A stretch of 64,000 nt of DNA, taken from positions 4,030,001-4,094,000 of the forward strand of contig LR134353.1 in assembly GCA_900637135.1 (NCBI GenBank), in the 5' to 3' direction. Within the stretch, counting starts at the first letter, position 1, and the number at the start of each line of letters is the position of its first letter. Shown here piece by piece: positions 42,991 through 51,628 of the stretch. The notes under the pieces were generated by a model. It ran no database searches. It saw only the letters and a program-made list of their open reading frames with translations, and was not told the DNA's origin. This DNA comes from Mycolicibacterium flavescens (GTDB lineage: Bacteria; Actinomycetota; Actinomycetes; Mycobacteriales; Mycobacteriaceae). Made by a program: the position numbers and the translations under genes.

Positions 42991-43512
42991 ATGCCTACCC
43001 CGGGTGCTACGCACGGTCTCGGCCCCGTTTCGTTCCGACTCAACCAGTCCCGTCCCGGTGCTGCGTTCCAGCTCGACGATCTGAGCAAGCAGATCATCGA
43101 GAAGCTGCAGCAGGACGGACGACGCTCGTATGCGGGCATCGGCAAGTCGGTCGGGCTTTCGGAGGCCGCCGTCCGGCAGCGGGTGCAACGCATGGTCGAC
43201 GCCGGCGTCATGCAGATCGTCGCCGTCACCGATCCGATGCAGCTGGGCTTCGCCCGCCAAGCGATGATCGGGATCCGCTGCACCGGCGACACCACCAAGA
43301 TCGCCGAGAAGCTGGCCGCCATCGAATCCGTCGACTACGTGGTGCTCACCGCCGGATCCTTCGACGCCATCGTCGAGGTGGTCTGCGAGGACGACGACGA
43401 CCTGCTCGACCTTCTCAACACCCAGATCCGTGCCCTGCCGGGAGTGATATCCACCGAAACTCTCGTGTACTTGAAACTTGTTAAGCAGCAATATAATTGG
43501 GGCACTAGATGA
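42991..43512 (+). CDS. Lrp/AsnC-family transcriptional regulator
   Basis: The 173-residue protein has an N-terminal winged helix-turn-helix (DDLSKQIIEKLQQDGRRSYAGIGKSVGLSEAAVRQRVQRMVDAG, about 28-71) and a C-terminal RAM ligand-binding domain. Its stop overlaps the aminotransferase ATG (43509-43512), so the two are coupled. It is divergent from the aldehyde dehydrogenase gene. An amino-acid-responsive switch of this small catabolic locus is the likely role. A weak CACAAT element lies 7 nt before the ATG. Confidence 0.9.
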   Translation: MPTPGATHGLGPVSFRLNQSRPGAAFQLDDLSKQIIEKLQQDGRRSYAGIGKSVGLSEAAVRQRVQRMVDAGVMQIVAVTDPMQLGFARQAMIGIRCTGDTTKIAEKLAAIESVDYVVLTAGSFDAIVEVVCEDDDDLLDLLNTQIRALPGVISTETLVYLKLVKQQYNWGTR

Positions 43513-44894
43513 CTACGACCGATATCGCGCAGGATGTTTCGGCCGAGCTCGGCGCGAAAGCCAACCGTCACCTGTGGGGTCACTTCGCCCGGCACGGCGC
43601 CGGTATCACCCCGCCGATCATCACACGCGGTGAGGGCGTCACGATCTGGGACAACAACGGCAAGAGCTACATCGACGGGCTGTCGGGGCTTTTCGTCGTA
43701 CAGGTCGGTCACGGCCGCCAGGAACTGGCCGAGGCCGCTGCCAAACAGGCCGAGCAGCTGGCGTTCTTTCCGCTGTGGTCCTACGCCACGCCGACCGCGA
43801 TCGAACTCGCCGAACGGGTCGCCAATTATGCGCCCGGCGACCTGAACCGGGTGTTCTTCACCACCGGCGGCGGGGAAGCCGTCGAGTCGGCGTGGAAACT
43901 GGCCAAGAACTACTTCAAGCTGACGGGCAAACCCGGTAAGCACAAGGTGGTTTCGCGGTCCATCGCCTACCACGGCACACCGCAGGGGGCGTTGGCGATC
44001 ACCGGATTACCGGTGTTCAAGGCACCGTTCGAGCCGCTGACACCCGGTGGTTTCCGGGTGCCCAACACCAACTTCTACCGCGCCCCCGCGCCATACCAGG
44101 ACGACGAGAAGGCGTTCGGGCAGTACTGCGCCGACCGCATCGCCGAAGCCATCGAATTCGAGGGGCCCGACACCGTCGCGGCCGTCTTCCTCGAACCGGT
44201 GCAGAACGCGGGCGGCTGCTTCCCGCCTCCGCCAGGCTATTTCGAGCGGGTCAGGGAGATCTGCGACGAGTACGACGTGCTGCTGGTGTCCGACGAGGTC
44301 ATCTGCGCATACGGCCGGATCGGGTCGATGTTCGCCTGTGACGACTTCGGTTACGTGCCCGACATCATCACCTGCGCAAAGGGTTTGACGTCCGGCTACT
44401 CGCCGATCGGCGCGATGATCGCCAGCGACCGGCTGTTCGAGCCGTTCAACGACGGCAAGACCACGTTCGCACATGGCTACACGTTCGGCGGGCATCCGGT
44501 GTCGTCGGCGGTGGCGCTGGCCAACCTCGACATCTTCGAGCGCGAGGGCCTCAACGACCACGTCAAGGAGAACGCGCCGAGATTCCGGGCCACCCTCGAG
44601 CAGTTGTACGACCTGCCGATCGTCGGTGACGTTCGCGGCGAGGGCTACTTCTACGGCATCGAACTCGTGAAGGACAAGGCCACCAAGGAGACCTTCAACG
44701 ACGAGGAGTCCGAGCGGCTGCTGCGCGGCTTCTTGACCCCGGCGCTGTTCGAGGCAGGCCTGTACTGCCGCGCCGACGACCGCGGCGATCCGGTCGTGCA
44801 GTTGGCCCCGCCACTGATCAGCGGTCAGAAGGAGTTCGACGCGATCTACCAGATCATGCGCGATGTGCTCGCCGAGGCCGGCCGCCGCATCTGA
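43509..44894 (+). CDS. Class III aminotransferase (Rv3329-like, omega-amine:pyruvate type)
   Basis: The 461-residue PLP enzyme shows the substrate-side TTGGGEAVESAWKLA (about 118-132), YHGTPQGAL, the PLP aspartate in LLVSDEVICAYGR (about 259-271), and the Schiff-base Lys in ITCAKGLTSGY (about 288-298). Family members transfer amino groups from omega-amino acids, GABA or polyamines to pyruvate or 2-oxoglutarate. The nearby aldehyde dehydrogenase would oxidise the resulting semialdehyde. It is co-transcribed with the Lrp gene. A strong hairpin begins 8 nt after its stop. Confidence 0.92.
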   Translation: MTTTDIAQDVSAELGAKANRHLWGHFARHGAGITPPIITRGEGVTIWDNNGKSYIDGLSGLFVVQVGHGRQELAEAAAKQAEQLAFFPLWSYATPTAIELAERVANYAPGDLNRVFFTTGGGEAVESAWKLAKNYFKLTGKPGKHKVVSRSIAYHGTPQGALAITGLPVFKAPFEPLTPGGFRVPNTNFYRAPAPYQDDEKAFGQYCADRIAEAIEFEGPDTVAAVFLEPVQNAGGCFPPPPGYFERVREICDEYDVLLVSDEVICAYGRIGSMFACDDFGYVPDIITCAKGLTSGYSPIGAMIASDRLFEPFNDGKTTFAHGYTFGGHPVSSAVALANLDIFEREGLNDHVKENAPRFRATLEQLYDLPIVGDVRGEGYFYGIELVKDKATKETFNDEESERLLRGFLTPALFEAGLYCRADDRGDPVVQLAPPLISGQKEFDAIYQIMRDVLAEAGRRI

Positions 44895-44901
44895 GTTTGC
44901 G

Positions 44902-44958
44902 CGAAATTGCATTCCAGCAGCGAAAGTACGAGTAACTGCCTGCTGGAATGCCATTTCG
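44902..44958 (+). terminator. Strong 19-bp hairpin between aminotransferase and SMP-30-like genes
   Basis: CGAAATTGCATTCCAGCAG (44902-44920) is complementary at 18 of 19 positions to CTGCTGGAATGCCATTTCG (44940-44958), with a 19-nt loop. It starts 8 nt after a stop codon and ends 14 nt before the next GTG. It could therefore end one transcript or shape the leader of the next. No U-tract follows. Confidence 0.65.
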
Positions 44959-44972
44959 GCGAGACTGGCGGC

Positions 44973-45992
44973 GTGTCCACCAAGCCGAAGCCGAAGAAGC
45001 CGCCGATCGATCCCGTCCGCTGGCAGCCTCCGCCCGTCGATCCCCTTCCAGATCTGCCGTCGGCGGACCTGACCGTCGTCCCGCTCCCGGGCAACGCGCC
45101 CGAGGACGTGGTCGTCGACGCCGACGGCGCCATCTGGGCAGGCGTCGACGACGGCCGCATCGTGCGCATCACCCCCGGCGGTGGGGACCCGGTCGTCGTC
45201 GCCACCACCGAGGGCCGGCCGCTGGGCATGCACGTCGCCCACGACGGCCGCATCCTGGTTTGCACCAGTCCCGGCGGCCTGCTGTCGCTCGACCCGGCCA
45301 GCGACACGGTGGAGACATTCGTGGCCGAGGTCGATGACCGGCGATTGATGTTCTGCTCCAATGTCACCCAATCACCGGACGGCACAATCTATTTCACCGA
45401 GTCGACGAGCGCGTTCGACTACGCCCATTTCAAGGGTGCGGTGATGGAGGCGCGCCCGCGCGGCAGCCTGTTTCGGCGCGACGCCGACGGCACCGTGCTC
45501 ACCGCGGTTGCCGGGCTGTATTTCGCCAACGGTGTGACCCCCACCGCCGACGGGTCGGCGTTGGTGTTCGCCGAGACGATGGGGCGCGGGTTGTCGAAGT
45601 TCTGGCTCACCGGTGAGCGCGCCGGGTCGGTGACGCCGCTTCGCGCAAATCTGCCCGGCCATCCCGACAACCTGTCCACCGGCGCCGACGGCCGCATCTG
45701 GTGCGCGATGGTCTCACCGCTCAACGCCGCTGCCGAATGGCTCGCGCCGCGCTGGCCGGCGTTGCGCAAGCTGTTGTGGAAGCTGCCCGACAAGCTGCAG
45801 CCGCAGATCAAGCCCGAGGTGTGGGCGGTGGCGTTCGATCCGGACACCGGTGACGTCGTCGCGGGTATCCGCTGCGAGCATCCGCGGTTCGGGATGGTGA
45901 CCGGTCTGGTCGAGTCCGAGGGCCGGCTGTGGATGGGCAGCATCGGCTTCCCCGCGGTCGCGCACGTCGACCTGGCGGCGCTGTCCCTCTGA
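44973..45992 (+). CDS. SMP-30/gluconolactonase/strictosidine-synthase-like beta-propeller protein
   Basis: The protein of about 339 residues starts at a GTG (VSTKPKPKKPP). It has a Pro/Lys-rich N-terminus, then repeated propeller strands such as EDVVVDADGAIWAGVDDGRIVRI and CSNVTQSPDGTIYFTES. LFRRDADGT, FANGVTPTADGSALVFAET and GHPDNLSTGADGRIWCAM are typical of the SMP-30/strictosidine synthase superfamily, in which acidic and Asn residues bind a calcium ion. The substrate (a lactone or ester) is unknown. No signal peptide is evident. The hairpin at 44902-44958 makes up most of its upstream leader. Confidence 0.82.
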   Translation: MSTKPKPKKPPIDPVRWQPPPVDPLPDLPSADLTVVPLPGNAPEDVVVDADGAIWAGVDDGRIVRITPGGGDPVVVATTEGRPLGMHVAHDGRILVCTSPGGLLSLDPASDTVETFVAEVDDRRLMFCSNVTQSPDGTIYFTESTSAFDYAHFKGAVMEARPRGSLFRRDADGTVLTAVAGLYFANGVTPTADGSALVFAETMGRGLSKFWLTGERAGSVTPLRANLPGHPDNLSTGADGRIWCAMVSPLNAAAEWLAPRWPALRKLLWKLPDKLQPQIKPEVWAVAFDPDTGDVVAGIRCEHPRFGMVTGLVESEGRLWMGSIGFPAVAHVDLAALSL

Positions 45993-46082
45993 CCGCCGTA
46001 AGTCACAAATGAAACTCAAGTAACACCAGTCACAGCGCGCCTACCCGCGATCGGCCCGTTCGCGGCTTAATGTGCGGTCACG

Positions 46083-47306
46083 ATGGCGAAGTTTCGAATT
46101 CCGCTGCAACGCGCCGCCGTACTGGCCACGGCCTTGTTCGTGGCCGCGGGACCAGCCGTGGCAAGCGCGCAGCCGCCGGCTGCCCCCGAGGCGAGCGCAT
46201 GCCCGTACCGCGAGGTGACACCACCCGCGGTCGACGCGTCCGAGGTCCCCAAACCCGGTCAGGCACCACCCGCACCGCTGCCGGTGCCCGCCACGCCGAT
46301 GGGCGGCGAGAAGCTCTCCGGCTGCGGCGTCATCACCGCGCCGGGCACGCCACCACTACCGAACGACATCTCCGCCGAGGCATGGGTGGTCGCCGACCTC
46401 GACTCCGGCGACGTCATCGCGGCCAAGGATCCGCACGGCAGGCACCGGCCCGCCAGCATCGTCAAAGTGTTGACCGCCATGCAGGCGATCAAGGAACTGC
46501 CGCTCCACAAGGTCGTGCCCGGCACCGCCGAGGATGCCGCCCAGGAGGGCACCAAGGTTGGCGTCGGCGAGGGCGGCCACTACTCGATCAACGACCTGCT
46601 GCACGGGCTGCTGATGTATTCGGGCAACGACGCCGCGTTCGCACTGGCTCGCCAGATGGGCGGCTGGGACGCCGCGCTGCACAAGCTCAACGACCTGGCC
46701 CGCAAGCTGGGTGGCCTCGACACCCGGGTCGCCACGCCGTCCGGGCTCGACGGTCCCGGCATGAGCACCTCGGCCTACGACATGGCGCTGTTCTACCGGT
46801 ACGCCTGGCGCAACCCGGTTTTCAGCGACATCGTGTTGACCCGCGCATTCGACTTCCCCGGCCGCGGCGATGTCGGCTACCCGATCGAGAACGACAACAA
46901 GCTGTTGCTCAACTACCCCGGCGCGATGGGCGGTAAGACCGGCTACACCGACGACGCCGGGCAGACGTTCGTCGGCGCCGCCGACCGCGACGGCCGTCGG
47001 CTCGTCGCGGTGCTCCTCAAGGGCACCCGCCAGCCGATCGCACCGTGGGAGCAAGCCGCGCATCTGCTCGACTACGGCTTCGCCACGGCGCCGGGCACCA
47101 GCGTCGGCACACTGATCGAGCCCGACCCGTCGTTGCTGGGAACCAACCCGGACGGCGACGACGCCAACCCCGCGGTCAACGCGGCCCCGATGATGTCGGA
47201 CATCGACGCGATGCCGGTGCGGGTCGGTGTCGGGGTGGTCGGCAGCGTGATCGTGTTCTCGTTGATCATGGGCGCACGGTCGATGAATCGGCGACCGCAG
47301 CACTAG
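46083..47306 (+). CDS. dacB1: D-alanyl-D-alanine carboxypeptidase DacB1
   Basis: The 407-residue penicillin-binding protein of the S11 family trims the terminal D-Ala of peptidoglycan stem peptides. A signal peptide covers about 1-30. The active-site motifs are SIVK (SxxK, about 123-126), SGN (SxN, about 180-182) and KTG in GGKTGYTD (about 283-285). After a spacer, a C-terminal membrane helix (VGVVGSVIVFSLIMGA) with a basic end anchors it. It matches Rv3330 in size and relative position. Confidence 0.94.
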   Translation: MAKFRIPLQRAAVLATALFVAAGPAVASAQPPAAPEASACPYREVTPPAVDASEVPKPGQAPPAPLPVPATPMGGEKLSGCGVITAPGTPPLPNDISAEAWVVADLDSGDVIAAKDPHGRHRPASIVKVLTAMQAIKELPLHKVVPGTAEDAAQEGTKVGVGEGGHYSINDLLHGLLMYSGNDAAFALARQMGGWDAALHKLNDLARKLGGLDTRVATPSGLDGPGMSTSAYDMALFYRYAWRNPVFSDIVLTRAFDFPGRGDVGYPIENDNKLLLNYPGAMGGKTGYTDDAGQTFVGAADRDGRRLVAVLLKGTRQPIAPWEQAAHLLDYGFATAPGTSVGTLIEPDPSLLGTNPDGDDANPAVNAAPMMSDIDAMPVRVGVGVVGSVIVFSLIMGARSMNRRPQH

Positions 47307-48253
47307 CACCAGCGGCGCAACAACAACTCCGCATCGGCGCAGAGCCGTTCGATCACCTCCGCCGCGGAGCACGACTCTGCGACCATGCCGACGCCCTGCC
47401 CGGCGTTGACGGGCGCCACCCGGTAGTCCTCGGCGGTCGCGGCGGCGGCGAGTTCGGCGCGGGCGTCGGCGTCGATGAGCCCCTCGCGACCGTCGAAGCG
47501 GTCGGCGAATTCGTTTCGGAGCACCCGCTCGGGAAGCGTTGCCGGCCAGGGGTACTCGAGCGCGATGTCGAAGACGCGGGTCGTCACCGTATCGTCGCCG
47601 GATGCGCGCAACAGCTGCCAGCGCGCACCATCGGACGTCGTCGCTTCGGTGCAGGTCGTGAACGCGGTCCCCAGCCAGGCGCCCGAGGCTCCGGCGGCCA
47701 GCACCGCGGCCAGGCCGCGGCCCGAGCCGATACCACCGGCGGCGAGTACGGGCACCGGCACCGCGTCGAGCACCTCGGCGAGCAGCGGCAAGGTCCCGAT
47801 GCGCGCCTCGCCGTGCCCGCCGCCCTCAGCCCCGCGCGCGACGATCACGTCGACACCGGCGTCGACCGCCCGCCGCGCGCCGGTCACATCGGCCACTTGT
47901 GCGGCGACCGGTACGCCGGCGTCGTGAGCCTGCCCCACCCAGGACCAGTCGTCACCGAAGCTGACGGCCAGCAATGCCGGCTTCGCGGCGAGCGCGACCT
48001 CCAACAGTTCGGGCTCGGCCGCCGTCACCCAGTGCACGAGCCCGATCCCGAAGGGACGCTCGAGCCCCGACACGTGCGCGAGTTCGGCCGCCAACTTCGC
48101 GGCGGTGGCCGAACTTCCCATGCCGATCATGCCGAGGCAGCCCGCCCGCGACACCGCTGCGGCCAGGACGCCGCCCGCGGTGCCGCCCATCGGCGCGTTG
48201 ACGATCGGCGCCTCGAGGCCCATCCGGCGGGACCAGGGCGTCGCAAGGGGCAC
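47303..48253 (-). CDS. Nitronate monooxygenase-like FMN protein
   Basis: This 316-residue TIM-barrel flavoprotein has NAPMGG near the N-terminus and ARGAEGGGHG (about 140-149, with the His conserved in nitronate monooxygenases). AAGGIGSGRGLAAVLAAGASGAWLGTAF supplies the FMN phosphate-binding region. It is related to 2-nitropropane dioxygenase and to FabK-like enoyl reductases. The start is a GTG at 48253. On the minus strand TAACGT (48261-48266) lies 7 nt upstream, so it is probably leaderless. It overlaps the dacB1 stop by 4 nt at its 3' end. Confidence 0.86.
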   Translation of the reverse strand: MPLATPWSRRMGLEAPIVNAPMGGTAGGVLAAAVSRAGCLGMIGMGSSATAAKLAAELAHVSGLERPFGIGLVHWVTAAEPELLEVALAAKPALLAVSFGDDWSWVGQAHDAGVPVAAQVADVTGARRAVDAGVDVIVARGAEGGGHGEARIGTLPLLAEVLDAVPVPVLAAGGIGSGRGLAAVLAAGASGAWLGTAFTTCTEATTSDGARWQLLRASGDDTVTTRVFDIALEYPWPATLPERVLRNEFADRFDGREGLIDADARAELAAAATAEDYRVAPVNAGQGVGMVAESCSAAEVIERLCADAELLLRRWC

Positions 48254-48275
48254 GGGCGTGACGTTACCGCTTTGC

Positions 48276-48281
48276 TACGGT
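48276..48281 (+). promoter_or_regulatory. Predicted -10 for the riboswitch-SMR transcript
   Basis: TACGGT fits TANNNT and would start the RNA near 48288, about 14 nt before the guanidine-III aptamer. A divergent TAACGT at 48261-48266 would serve the nitronate monooxygenase-like gene. Confidence 0.4.
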
Positions 48282-48301
48282 GGGCCTGTCAGCAGTTGAC
48301 A

Positions 48302-48342
48302 CCGGACGAGCGGCGCCGTACCCGGCCAGCGACAAGACGGCG
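48302..48342 (+). promoter_or_regulatory. Guanidine-III (ykkC-III) riboswitch
   Basis: The 41-nt element reads CCGGACGAG...GCGCCGTACCCGG...CAGCGACAAGACGGCG. This matches the compact guanidine-III pseudoknot aptamer known from actinobacteria. It lies directly before the ribosome site GGAGG (48347-48351) of a small multidrug resistance gene, the family's usual target. The 4-nt distance from the aptamer's 3' end to the ribosome site suggests that guanidinium binding controls translation. Confidence 0.88.
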
Positions 48343-48360
48343 TTTCGGAGGTGTTGCTTC

Positions 48361-48684
48361 ATGCCCTGGGTCATCCTCATCGTTTCGGGTGCGTTCGAAG
48401 CCGTGTGGGCCGTCGCGCTGAGCAAGTCGGAAGGTTTCACCCGGCCGATCCCGATAACGGTTTTCGTTGTGGCACTGATCATCTCGATGGGCGGTCTGGG
48501 TATCGCATTGCGGGATCTGCCCGTCGGCACCGGTTATGCGGTGTGGGTGGGCGTGGGCGCCGCGCTCACCGTCATCTATGCGCTGGCCACCGGCGAGGAG
48601 AGCGCGTCACCGATCAAGGTGGCACTGCTGCTCGGCATCGTCGGTTGCGTGGTCGGCCTGCAGCTGGTCAGCCAGGGTCACTGA
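48361..48684 (+). CDS. sugE: Small multidrug resistance (SugE/Gdx-type) guanidinium exporter
   Basis: The 107-residue protein has four transmembrane helices. WVILIVSGAFEAVWAVALSKSEGF contains the membrane Glu at about residue 13 that is essential for proton-coupled export, and GTGYAVWVGVGAALTVIYAL is the typical third helix. The Gdx branch exports guanidinium, and the guanidine-III riboswitch upstream strongly supports this over general drug export. The ATG at 48361 has GGAGG 9 nt upstream; the frame is open for 27 codons further but those lie in the riboswitch. The 3' end overlaps the convergent YihY gene by 7 bp. Confidence 0.92.
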   Translation: MPWVILIVSGAFEAVWAVALSKSEGFTRPIPITVFVVALIISMGGLGIALRDLPVGTGYAVWVGVGAALTVIYALATGEESASPIKVALLLGIVGCVVGLQLVSQGH

Positions 48685-49715
48685 CGCCGTCGCAGCCGCG
48701 AAATCCCCAACGCGCCAACGGCTCCCGCCGCAGCGGCGGTCAGCACACCACCGACGCCGACACCCTCGTGCACATGCACCCGGGGGGTGATCTGCACGAG
48801 CCCGGGCGGCGGGAGCGGTGCGGCCTCCATATTCTCGATCGACGTGGCCGCCCACGCCGTGGCGAAGAGGATGAGCCGAGCGGTGATGTAGGCGAACACC
48901 ATCAGGCCGAGCACCGGGCCGAACGTCGCTCCTGCCGGGCCGGTCACCACCGAGCGCAGGTAGATCGACGCCACCTGTTTGAAGACCTCGAATGCCACCG
49001 CCGCGAGCACCCCGGCCCGCATCGCCGAACTGAAGCTGATCGACTCGCGGGGCAGCCGCGCGATGATCCAGGTGAACAGCAGCCAGCTGATCAACACCGA
49101 GACGGCCAGCGAGATCACCCGCAGCAGAATGCTCATGCCCGGAACATCGTCCAGCCCAACCCATTCGACGGCCTTGCGGGCCAAACCCGAGCTGCTCACC
49201 ACGGTCAGCGCGATGGTGGCCGCGATCGCCAGGAACAAGCCGGCGATGGCCGTCAGGTCCGACAGCTTCGTGCGCACGAAACCGGGGGTGTCGTGTCGCA
49301 TCAGGCCCCACATCTGGCTCAGCGCCTCGCGCAGGTTGGCCATCCAGCCGAGCCCGGCCCAGGCCGCGGTGGCCAGCCCGATGATGCCGACCGAGGTGCG
49401 GGACTCGATCGCGGAGTCCATCAGCTCGACGAGTTGTGTGGCGACGTCGCCGGACACCGACGCCCTGATCCGATCCTGGATCTCGGCGAGCAGTTCGGGC
49501 TGCCTGACCAGGATGAAACCGCCGACGGCGAAACCGACCATCAACAACGGGAACATCGCGAAGACCGTGAAGTAGGTGATGCCTGCGGCGTAGAAGTCGC
49601 CCTTGCTGTCCTTGTAGCGCTCCTGCGCCCGCATGACGTGGTCGAACCATTCGTGCCGCGCGCGCATCCGGTCGACGAACCCCTGCTTCTCTTCCGGCTC
49701 CCCCGGAGGTGTCAC
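48678..49715 (-). CDS. YihY/BrkB-family inner membrane protein (Rv3335c-like)
   Basis: The 345-residue protein has about six transmembrane helices. GITYFTVFAMFPLLMVGFAVGGF at about 45-67 and later AWAGLGWMANLREALSQMWG are conserved YihY-family segments. The C-terminus ends in a basic stretch (RLRRRQ). The family was once called ribonuclease BN, an assignment later withdrawn, and its role is unknown. The start is a GTG with GGGGAGG upstream. It follows trpS by 15 nt and is probably co-transcribed, the same order as Rv3336c-Rv3335c. Confidence 0.88.
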   Translation of the reverse strand: MTPPGEPEEKQGFVDRMRARHEWFDHVMRAQERYKDSKGDFYAAGITYFTVFAMFPLLMVGFAVGGFILVRQPELLAEIQDRIRASVSGDVATQLVELMDSAIESRTSVGIIGLATAAWAGLGWMANLREALSQMWGLMRHDTPGFVRTKLSDLTAIAGLFLAIAATIALTVVSSSGLARKAVEWVGLDDVPGMSILLRVISLAVSVLISWLLFTWIIARLPRESISFSSAMRAGVLAAVAFEVFKQVASIYLRSVVTGPAGATFGPVLGLMVFAYITARLILFATAWAATSIENMEAAPLPPPGLVQITPRVHVHEGVGVGGVLTAAAAGAVGALGISRLRRRQ

Positions 49716-49730
49716 GCCAGCCTCCCCACG

Positions 49731-50747
49731 TCAGACCCCCGGCCGCAGAAACCCCAACCGGTCATATACCCGCCGCAGTGTCGTCGCAGACACGTCGCGG
49801 GCACGCTCGGCACCGGCCGCCAGAATCGATTCCAACTCGGCGGGATCGGCGAGCAGTTCGTCGACCCTGGCCTTGATCGGTGTCACGAACTCGACGACGG
49901 CTTCGGCGGTGTCGGCTTTGAGGTCGCCGTATCCGCGTCCCGCGTAACCGTCGACGAGTTTGTCGATGTCGGTGCCGGTGACCGCAGACTGGATGGTCAG
50001 CAGGTTCGAGACGCCGGGTTTGGCGTCGGGGTCGTAACGCACCTCGCGTGCGCTGTCGGTGACCGCGGAGCGGATCTTTTTGGCCGAGGCCTTCGGCTCA
50101 TCGAGCAGGGCGATCAGGCCTGCCTCGGTTCCCGCGGATTTGCTCATCTTCGACGTCGGGTCCTGCAGGTCGTAGATCTTGGCCGTCGCCTTCGGGATCA
50201 TCGGCTCGGGGATGACGAAGGTGTCCGGGAAGCGGGAGTTGACCCGTTGCGCCACATCGCGTGCCAGCTCCAGATGTTGGCGTTGGTCCTCCCCGACCGG
50301 CACGAGCTCGGTGTCGTACAACAGCACATCGGCGGCCATCAGCACCGGATAGGTGAACAACCCCACGGTGGTGGCCTCGCTGCCTTCCTTCTGTGACTTG
50401 TCCTTGAACTGCGTCATCCGCGACGCCTGCCCGAAACCGGTGAAACAGCCGAGCACCCAAGCCAATTCGGCGTGCGCCGGAACATGGCTCTGCACGAAGA
50501 CCGTGGCCCGGCCCGGGTCGATGCCCAGCGCGAGGTACTGCGCGGCGGTGACCAGCGTGCGCCGCCTCAGCCGCTCGGGGTCTTGCGGGATCGTGATCGC
50601 GTGCAGGTCCACGACGCAGAAGAACGCGTCGTGGTCGTCCTGGAGGCCGACCCACTGCTGGATCGCTCCCAGCGCATTGCCGAGGTGCAGCGAGTCGGAG
50701 GTCGGTTGGACCCCGGAGAAGACGACGGGTTTCGGCGAACTGCTCAT
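49731..50747 (-). CDS. trpS: Tryptophanyl-tRNA synthetase
   Basis: The 338-residue class I aminoacyl-tRNA synthetase has HLGNAL (HIGH motif, about 21-26) and KMSKSAG (KMSKS motif, about 200-206). The GEDQRQHLELARD segment lines the active site. It attaches tryptophan to its tRNA. Its ATG overlaps the stop of the upstream xthA by 4 nt, so xthA-trpS-yihY form one unit. It matches Rv3336c. Confidence 0.96.
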   Translation of the reverse strand: MSSSPKPVVFSGVQPTSDSLHLGNALGAIQQWVGLQDDHDAFFCVVDLHAITIPQDPERLRRRTLVTAAQYLALGIDPGRATVFVQSHVPAHAELAWVLGCFTGFGQASRMTQFKDKSQKEGSEATTVGLFTYPVLMAADVLLYDTELVPVGEDQRQHLELARDVAQRVNSRFPDTFVIPEPMIPKATAKIYDLQDPTSKMSKSAGTEAGLIALLDEPKASAKKIRSAVTDSAREVRYDPDAKPGVSNLLTIQSAVTGTDIDKLVDGYAGRGYGDLKADTAEAVVEFVTPIKARVDELLADPAELESILAAGAERARDVSATTLRRVYDRLGFLRPGV

Positions 50748-51568
50748 GATCGCCCGATCATTTCACGCGACCGGTATTCGACCGTCACCGGCGCGTGGTC
50801 CGACCAGCGCAGCGCATACGCCTCGGCGCGCTCCACCCGGGCAGCGACGGCCCGCTCCGCCAGCGCCTTGGTGGCCAACTGGTAGTCGATGCGCCAGCCG
50901 GCGTCGTTGTCGAAGGCGCGGCCCCGCCACGACCACCACGCGTACGGACCCGGCTGGTCGGGGTGCAATTCGCGAACCACGTCCACCCAACCCGAGGCGA
51001 GCAGCGCGGTGAGCCACTGTCGCTCACCCGGCAGGAACCCGGACTTCTTGAGGTTTCCCTTCCAGTTCTTGATGTCGTTGGTGGTGTGGGCGATGTTCCA
51101 GTCGCCGCATACGACGGCCTCGCGGTCGGTCAACGTCGCCATCCGAGCGGCGAGCTCGGCCATGAACCGTTCCTTTTCGAGCTGGCGGTCCGTCTCTGCC
51201 TCGCCGGTCTGGACGTAGACGCTCGCGACCGTCACCCCGGCGGTGTCGACCTCCAGATAGCGGCCGTGCGCGCCGAACTCGTCGGACTCGAGCAGCCGCG
51301 ACGCCGAGATCGGGTGGCGCGACAGCGCGGCCACGCCGCTGCGACCCTTGATGTGCGGTTCGGCCGACGCCAGGCGCCAACCGTCGGCCAGGGCGGGCGC
51401 CAGTGCGGCGGTCAGCTGCTCATCGTTCGCGCGGGTTTCCTGCAGGCAGATCACGTCGGCGGGGGTCGACGCCAGCCACGGCAACAGGCCGCGGTTCTGC
51501 GGCGAGCGCTCTTTGACCGCAGCGCGGATGCCGTTGACGTTGATGGTGCTGACGATCAGCGAGGTCAC
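50744..51568 (-). CDS. xthA: Exodeoxyribonuclease III/AP endonuclease
   Basis: This protein of about 274 residues, of the exonuclease III family, nicks DNA at abasic sites. STINVNGIRAA (Asn in the active site), CLQETRA (metal Glu), GDWNIAH and the C-terminal RWSDHAPVTV (catalytic His) are visible. The start is a GTG at 51568 with TATGGT 8 nt upstream on the minus strand. The longer frame to 51652 is therefore not used. It lies next to trpS here, whereas the M. tuberculosis xthA is at Rv0427c, so the local linkage differs. Confidence 0.93.
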   Translation of the reverse strand: MTSLIVSTINVNGIRAAVKERSPQNRGLLPWLASTPADVICLQETRANDEQLTAALAPALADGWRLASAEPHIKGRSGVAALSRHPISASRLLESDEFGAHGRYLEVDTAGVTVASVYVQTGEAETDRQLEKERFMAELAARMATLTDREAVVCGDWNIAHTTNDIKNWKGNLKKSGFLPGERQWLTALLASGWVDVVRELHPDQPGPYAWWSWRGRAFDNDAGWRIDYQLATKALAERAVAARVERAEAYALRWSDHAPVTVEYRSREMIGRS

Positions 51569-51576
51569 AGCGGCAG

Positions 51577-51582
51577 ACCATA
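51577..51582 (-). promoter_or_regulatory. Predicted leaderless -10 for xthA-trpS
   Basis: On the minus strand TATGGT lies 8 nt before the xthA GTG. The divergent hydrolase gene has its own TACTGT 7 nt before its ATG, so both starts of this 60-bp gap look leaderless. Confidence 0.45.
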
Positions 51583-51615
51583 CCGACGCACTTGCGGTAC
51601 CGCCGGTATCACCTT

Positions 51616-51621
51616 TACTGT
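51616..51621 (+). promoter_or_regulatory. Predicted leaderless -10 for the alpha/beta hydrolase gene
   Basis: TACTGT, 7 nt before the ATG at 51629, fits TANNNT leaderless geometry. Confidence 0.45.
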
Positions 51622-51628
51622 CGGGCTG

